A stretch of DNA of 10,010 nt from Planctomycetota bacterium. Its GTDB lineage: Bacteria > Planctomycetota > Phycisphaerae > UBA1845. The number at the start of each line of letters is the position of its first letter. Position 1 is the stretch's first letter. The position numbers and the translations under genes were made by a program. The stretch is taken from the NCBI GenBank assembly GCA_022563615.1, contig JADFMZ010000087.1, positions 1 through 10,010 on the forward strand, read 5' to 3'. Shown piece by piece: positions 7,901-10,010 of this stretch. Under the pieces are notes generated by a model. The model did no database searches, was not told the DNA's origin, and saw only the letters and a list, made by a program, of their open reading frames with translations.

Positions 7901-9551
7901 AGGCGGGTTCGCATTCGTCGGGAACACCATTCTCATTGCAGTCGTCGCTTGCCCCGAGGGTCAAATCGCAGGAATCAGCCCTGTTGTTGCCGTTGCAATC
8001 GGGTTCACACTCATCCGGAACGCCGTTGGCATTGCAGTCGTCGCTTGTCCCGTCGCGTGTATCGCAACGATCCGCGACCTGATTATCGTTACAATCCGGC
8101 TCGCATTCATCCGGCACTCCATTGTCGTTGCAGTCGTCGCTGGTTCCGAGCGTCAAGTCAAGCTCGTCGAGCATGCCGTTGTGATTGCAGTCTCCAGCCG
8201 CAGCGGCAGCGTTCAACACACCTCCGGTGGTGGTCAAACCCAACAATGAATCCAACGGTCGAACGACCGAAAACAGCCTTTCGCGCACTTCCTGCCAGGG
8301 GACGTTCCGGCGACTCATCAGCAATCCAACGGCTCCGGTCACATGCGCCGTAGCCATCGACGTGCCGCTGGCAAAACCATATCCGGCGCCCGTGACGGTG
8401 CTGTAGATGTTGACGCCCGGCGCGCCGATATCGATGCTGAGCCGGCCAAAGTTTGAGAACTTCGCCTTCCGGTCATCATTGTCGGTCGCCGCTACGGCGA
8501 TCACGTTGGGTAGATCGAAGCTGGCGGGGTAGAAGGGGAAGAGGTCCGTGTCCACGCCGAGTCCGAAGATACCGTTGCCCGCAGCCGCAACGAACACGTG
8601 TCCGATCGCCTGGCTCGCCGCGATGGTGTCGTATAGCGCCTGGGAAAAACATTCGTAACAGCCCCAACTGTTGTTGGAAACTTTGATGCCGTTATCGATC
8701 ACATATTGCAACGCTGTAATCGCATCGGAGATAAAGCCCTCACCTTCCTCATTCGTAAACTTCAAAGCCACTAGCTTGCAATGCCAATTCAACCCGGCCA
8801 CACCGAGCCCGTTGTTGGACACCGCACCGATCGTGCCGGCGATATGGGTTCCATGCCCGACCGTGTCCATCGGGTCGCCTGAACCCGCTACCGTGTTGAA
8901 TCCGTACACGTCATCCACCCAGCCGTTACCGTCGTCGTCGATGCCGTTGCCGGGGATTTCCAGAAAGTTGATCCAGAGGTTGGCCCGCAGGTCGGGATGA
9001 TTCAGGTCGATGCCCGTGTCAATGACGGCGATGCGAAACCCAACGCCCCCGGTCCACACGTCCCATCCCGCCGTTACGCCCACGTCCGCACCCGCTGTGC
9101 CGGGATCTCCGTTGACGGTTTGGCCGGCGTTTTGCAAACCCCAAAGAAAGGAGAAGCCTGGGTCGTTGGGCACAGCCGTGGTGTGGACGACAAAATCCGG
9201 CTCGGCATACAACACGTTCGGGTCGGCGCGATACGAAGCCAGAGCCTCTTGCACCGTGCCTGAAGGCACCTCCACAACCAAAAGATTGGCCACGGCTCGG
9301 ACCGGTCTCACGACGCGGTGGCCTGGTCGGATGCGCTCTACCGCACCATTTCCGGCGACAGAGGCAGCCTGCTTGAATCGAACCAATAGGCGGCTCGGAT
9401 GGAACTGGGCCGGTTCAGGTCGGACCGCGACATCAGCCTGAGCACGCCGGGGATTGGGGCCGCCTTCCGAGGGCAGAGCAAGACCTGTAATTGCAATTCC
9501 GATGATCCAAAGGATCCGAGAGTTTGGCGGTCCATTGGATTTTGGTTTCAT
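4935..9551 (-). CDS. Large secreted S8 (subtilisin-family) protease with calcium-loop repeats, beta-helix and dockerin-like end
   Basis: The protein has 1538 residues. Residues 1-39 are a Sec signal peptide (core ILWIIGIAITGLAL). Residues 50-125 resemble a subtilase propeptide, ending in NVLYAEPDFVV. The S8 domain spans about 130-450: catalytic D178 in AVIDTGID, H233 in GHGTHIAGT, oxyanion N326 in AAAGNG and S398 in SGTSMA. An acidic loop, DDDGNGWVDD (205-214), probably binds calcium. Then come repeat block 1 (454-634), a beta-sandwich-like spacer (635-832), repeat block 2 (833-999), a right-handed beta-helix (1004-1473) interrupted by a Cys-rich insert (1292-1364) and closing with VDRGAYEH, and an EF-hand/dockerin-like pair (1478-1524). 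All catalytic residues are present, so it is likely an active extracellular or surface protease. The ATG at 9549..9551 is chosen because it exposes the signal peptide; the frame is open 60 codons further. Only a weak AAGGG precedes it. The substrate is unknown. Confidence 0.93.
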   Translation of the reverse strand: MKPKSNGPPNSRILWIIGIAITGLALPSEGGPNPRRAQADVAVRPEPAQFHPSRLLVRFKQAASVAGNGAVERIRPGHRVVRPVRAVANLLVVEVPSGTVQEALASYRADPNVLYAEPDFVVHTTAVPNDPGFSFLWGLQNAGQTVNGDPGTAGADVGVTAGWDVWTGGVGFRIAVIDTGIDLNHPDLRANLWINFLEIPGNGIDDDGNGWVDDVYGFNTVAGSGDPMDTVGHGTHIAGTIGAVSNNGLGVAGLNWHCKLVALKFTNEEGEGFISDAITALQYVIDNGIKVSNNSWGCYECFSQALYDTIAASQAIGHVFVAAAGNGIFGLGVDTDLFPFYPASFDLPNVIAVAATDNDDRKAKFSNFGRLSIDIGAPGVNIYSTVTGAGYGFASGTSMATAHVTGAVGLLMSRRNVPWQEVRERLFSVVRPLDSLLGLTTTGGVLNAAAAAGDCNHNGMLDELDLTLGTSDDCNDNGVPDECEPDCNDNQVADRCDTRDGTSDDCNANGVPDECEPDCNGNNRADSCDLTLGASDDCNENGVPDECEPAWDWDCNTNQQADLCDLFDGTSRDCNGNHLPDECDIAGGVSEDCSGNGLPDECERDCNDNRIADSCDILNGTSQDDDADGVPDECVLGFALIPVAASGDFTVQESEIFILEGGSRVTFEIQLSGWDPDQDGDPRLYLYQVEIDGAGFLSGSEGFLSLAQVPCLDNDDCVGDSVCQASGFCNAEGSLNVDESHPAFLFSELPTISVSSPLGLRMGSLVFNLEDAAVDLGVDVYVGTLVLDVSTDAWGTFTVALSPTGSFLQDDSKGSNLIAVRGFRPALVTILADCNGNSVLDEHDIRDGTSQDCDGDGVPDECVDPNNDCNGNTVPDVCDTTNGTSRDCNGNGIPDECIELEADCNNNGIPDMCDINGGFSTDCNHNRIPDDCIHLEQDCNTNAIPDFCDIEVGASGDCNANGMPDECELDCNANDSPDDCDLEAGTSRDLDENGIPDECQRTLRVPDEYETIQEALDAAGTGDVVLVADGTYSGPGNAEIDFRGKAITLRSENGPDRCTIDATDMNIGVVFVSGETPASRLEGFTIAHARVCGVFCAGSGPTIRRCIVRNNGPVGTGIYCFMRGDPIISDCTITRNSAGFSGGGIFCDQSSPTITGCTITQNTARNDGGGIFAFVSNLTIRDSIISGNFARGRGGGIFVIGGHPVIRESWIKGNTIRTSDANVGSGGGIHLLRSEALVANCLVTGNAAKVNGGGVYLESGNPVIANSTILGNAARAGGGVYQAGGEGDAFACCHTGICENNIVELQCDNLGGTWYPGLLCTDVECGTQSCCLEDGSCEDKTVLDCLAAGGRLTGVGTQCSVADCTPTVTNSILWMNLAAVGHSIESGALTASVVHSTVSGGWPGDGNSSDAPLFVTPGYWSGPGVWTDGDYHLLFESPEIDGGSEEFLPVGIGTDYDGHARILCGGVDRGAYEHGIGDFDCNGVVDLSDFLRWPECFTGLNVAAQAEGCGAFDYDADGDVDLKDYAGFQNTAAHSNPE
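4980..5120 (-). other. Dockerin-like paired EF-hand loops at the protease C-terminus
   Basis: Residues 1478-1489 (D-x-D-x-N-G-x-V-D-x-x-D) and 1513-1524 (D-x-D-x-D-G-x-V-D-x-x-D) are two calcium-binding loops 35 residues apart, joined by a linker with two cysteines. Paired loops of this form define dockerin type I-like modules, which are common at the C-termini of planctomycete exported proteins. They may anchor the protein by binding a partner, or simply stabilise its end. Confidence 0.75.
5133..6542 (-). other. Right-handed parallel beta-helix domain with choice-of-anchor-Q-like end
   Basis: Residues 1004-1473. The N-cap is VPDEYETIQEALDAAGTGD with VADGTYSG, typical of pectate-lyase-like helices. 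Repeated rungs follow with the pattern GGGIF..S.PTI..CTI..N.A at about 22-32 residue spacing (1140-1280). The end, SPEIDGG and VDRGAYEH, matches the end of choice-of-anchor-Q-type proteins. No catalytic residues of a polysaccharide lyase are evident, so binding or a scaffold role is more likely. Confidence 0.8.
5460..5678 (-). repeat. Two tandem six-cysteine CC-x-DGSC modules inserted in the beta-helix
   Basis: Residues 1292-1325 and 1330-1364 are two copies of a module with spacing CC-x4/5-C-x7/8-C-x12/13-C-x4-C. The second has the canonical CCLEDGSC and the LAAGG turn; the first reads CCHTGIC with NLGGTW. Modules of this type recur in Phycisphaerae exported proteins. They break a run of beta-helix rungs, which resume with TNSILWMN, so they probably protrude as a disulfide-rich loop. 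Confidence 0.75.
6555..7055 (-). repeat. Calcium-loop repeat block 2 (10 units of DCNxNGxPDxC)
   Basis: Residues 833-999. Ten units carry the motif D-C-N-x-N-x-x-P-D-x-C with C-x8-C spacing; first cysteines are 19 and 16 residues apart in alternation (one 13). The asparagine/aspartate positions match the DxDxDGxxD calcium loops of thrombospondin type 3 repeats. The first unit has H843 where the second cysteine belongs; the last has L990 where the first belongs. The block separates the spacer domain from the beta-helix. Confidence 0.9.
7056..7649 (-). other. Beta-sandwich-like spacer domain between the two repeat blocks
   Basis: Residues 635-832 form a beta-rich, aliphatic segment. It includes SRVTFEIQLSGW, LYLYQVEIDG and GTLVLDVSTDAWGTFTVAL, with a four-cysteine loop (PCLDNDDC..SVC..GFC, about 710-729). 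The strand pattern recalls cohesin-like or Ig-like domains, but sequence alone does not prove it. Four cysteines in an even-numbered cluster suggest two local disulfides. Confidence 0.5.
7650..8192 (-). repeat. Calcium-loop repeat block 1 (11 units of DCNxNGxPDxC)
   Basis: Residues 454-634, directly after the protease domain. Eleven units have C-x8-C spacing; first cysteines lie 19, 13, 19, 13, 19, 17, 19, 19, 13, 19 residues apart. Long units carry an added GTSD-type linker, and short ones are DCNxNGVPDECEP. Units 2-5 form two 32-residue (96-bp) super-repeats with high similarity at both DNA and protein level. L464 replaces the second cysteine of the first unit, and D625 the first cysteine of the last. 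Confidence 0.92.
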
Positions 9552-9901
9552 GGAGTTCGAGCCCTTGGCACCCCGTGAGCATTCCGCCGCCGGGGAACAA
9601 GCGGTAGGGAACCGGCGTCGTCCAACCCTGGACGTCCAGTTGTGCGGGCCAGCCCCAGCCGTCGCCACCGCAGCGGTTTGAAACTCACTTACCCCGGGGC
9701 ATTGCGCATGATCGAGTCGGCTGCGTTTCATGCCGCGTCGATTGCGACCCCGAAGGCTGTTTCGTTCCGATATTCTTTTAGTCCTGAAACGGTCGAGAAT
9801 CCACTACAAAGCCACACTTTTTTCCTGGAACGGTGGAGACAGCCCGAATCATGCGTCGGCCGGTGAACGCCCGGTACCATCTAATCATCGTCCTGTTCCG
9901 A
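9552..9901. other. 350-bp upstream region of the protease gene
   Basis: This stretch separates the protease start from the end of the VOC-fold gene. The short plus-strand reading frames across it have no recognisable protein features. It should contain the promoter of the protease, but no pair of -35/-10 boxes with proper spacing stands out. The perfect palindrome CTGGACGTCCAG at 9628..9639 is of a length expected by chance. Confidence 0.5.
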
Positions 9902-10010
9902 TCACGCTGAGAACTTGCTGACAAGAACCCGCGTCAGCCGATTCGTTGGCCGTGGGGAAAACTCCACACGGTTGCCGTCGGGGTCGGGTAGGCCGCAGTA
10001 GTATCCCACG
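9902..10010 (-). CDS. VOC/glyoxalase-fold protein, C-terminal end only (partial)
   Basis: Read from the right edge on the minus strand, 35 codons end at a TGA (9902..9904). The peptide contains YYCGLPDPDGNRVEFSP: the DPDGN-x-(V/I)-E-(F/L) signature ends most vicinal-oxygen-chelate (glyoxalase/bleomycin-resistance/dioxygenase) domains, and the glutamate is the usual final metal ligand. A tail of about 17 residues follows. The gene start is outside the window, so the substrate class cannot be told. It reads in the same direction as the protease, but the 350-bp gap argues against one operon. Confidence 0.72.
   Translation of the reverse strand, partial: VGYYCGLPDPDGNRVEFSPRPTNRLTRVLVSKFSA

Noticed and set aside
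6555..8192. Regular repeats that might suggest a CRISPR array
   Set aside because: Repeat units are imperfect, code for protein in one frame, and spacers are themselves conserved; not CRISPR.
9628..9639. Perfect 12-base palindrome CTGGACGTCCAG upstream of the protease
   Set aside because: About two such palindromes are expected by chance in 10 kb, and no second copy was seen.
9811..9822. GCCACACTTTTT matching the tail of REP-like copy B2
   Set aside because: Only a 12-base match; the hairpin and tail box are missing, so it is not counted as a fourth copy.

Overview
The window is high-GC bacterial chromosome, most likely from a Planctomycetota member of the Phycisphaerae type. That placement is an inference. 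It rests on the very large secreted protein at 4935..9551, which combines DCNxNGxPDEC repeats, CC-x-DGSC modules, a right-handed beta-helix ending in a choice-of-anchor-Q-like motif, and a dockerin-like EF-hand pair. This combination is characteristic of that group. Few genes have strong Shine-Dalgarno sequences, which fits but is not diagnostic.

Left part (1..2872, minus strand): a lipoprotein peptidyl-prolyl isomerase (1802..2872) is followed by adenylate kinase (1108..1719) and a short-chain polyprenyl diphosphate synthase of IspA type (145..1092). Adenylate kinase and IspA are 15 bp apart and almost certainly co-transcribed. The isomerase is separated from adk by 82 bp carrying a palindromic element. 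A candidate start codon at 1..3 suggests another minus-strand gene beyond the left edge.

Middle (2873..4861, plus strand): a PhnP-like metallo-beta-lactamase-fold phosphodiesterase (3033..3818) is divergent from the isomerase. It is followed by a 296-300 bp gap that begins with a doublet palindrome, then by a small secreted LolA/DUF2092-like protein (4118..4861).

Right part (4862..10010, minus strand): a 1538-residue secreted modular subtilisin-family (S8) protease converges on the DUF2092-like gene. About 350 bp upstream lies the 3' end of a VOC/glyoxalase-fold gene that enters from the right edge.

The two most unusual observations are these. (1) Three copies of a roughly 43-45 bp REP-like palindrome, one singlet and one head-to-head doublet, each lie directly after a stop codon; they share a tail box and show a compensatory base pair in the stem. 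(2) The two calcium-loop repeat blocks of the protease have cysteine-free positions at opposite ends of each block. This pattern closes only if cysteines pair across neighbouring units, which predicts a register-shifted disulfide ladder. No CRISPR array, rRNA, tRNA, transposase gene or phage gene was seen. The genes do not form one obvious pathway: housekeeping enzymes flank a large extracytoplasmic protein.
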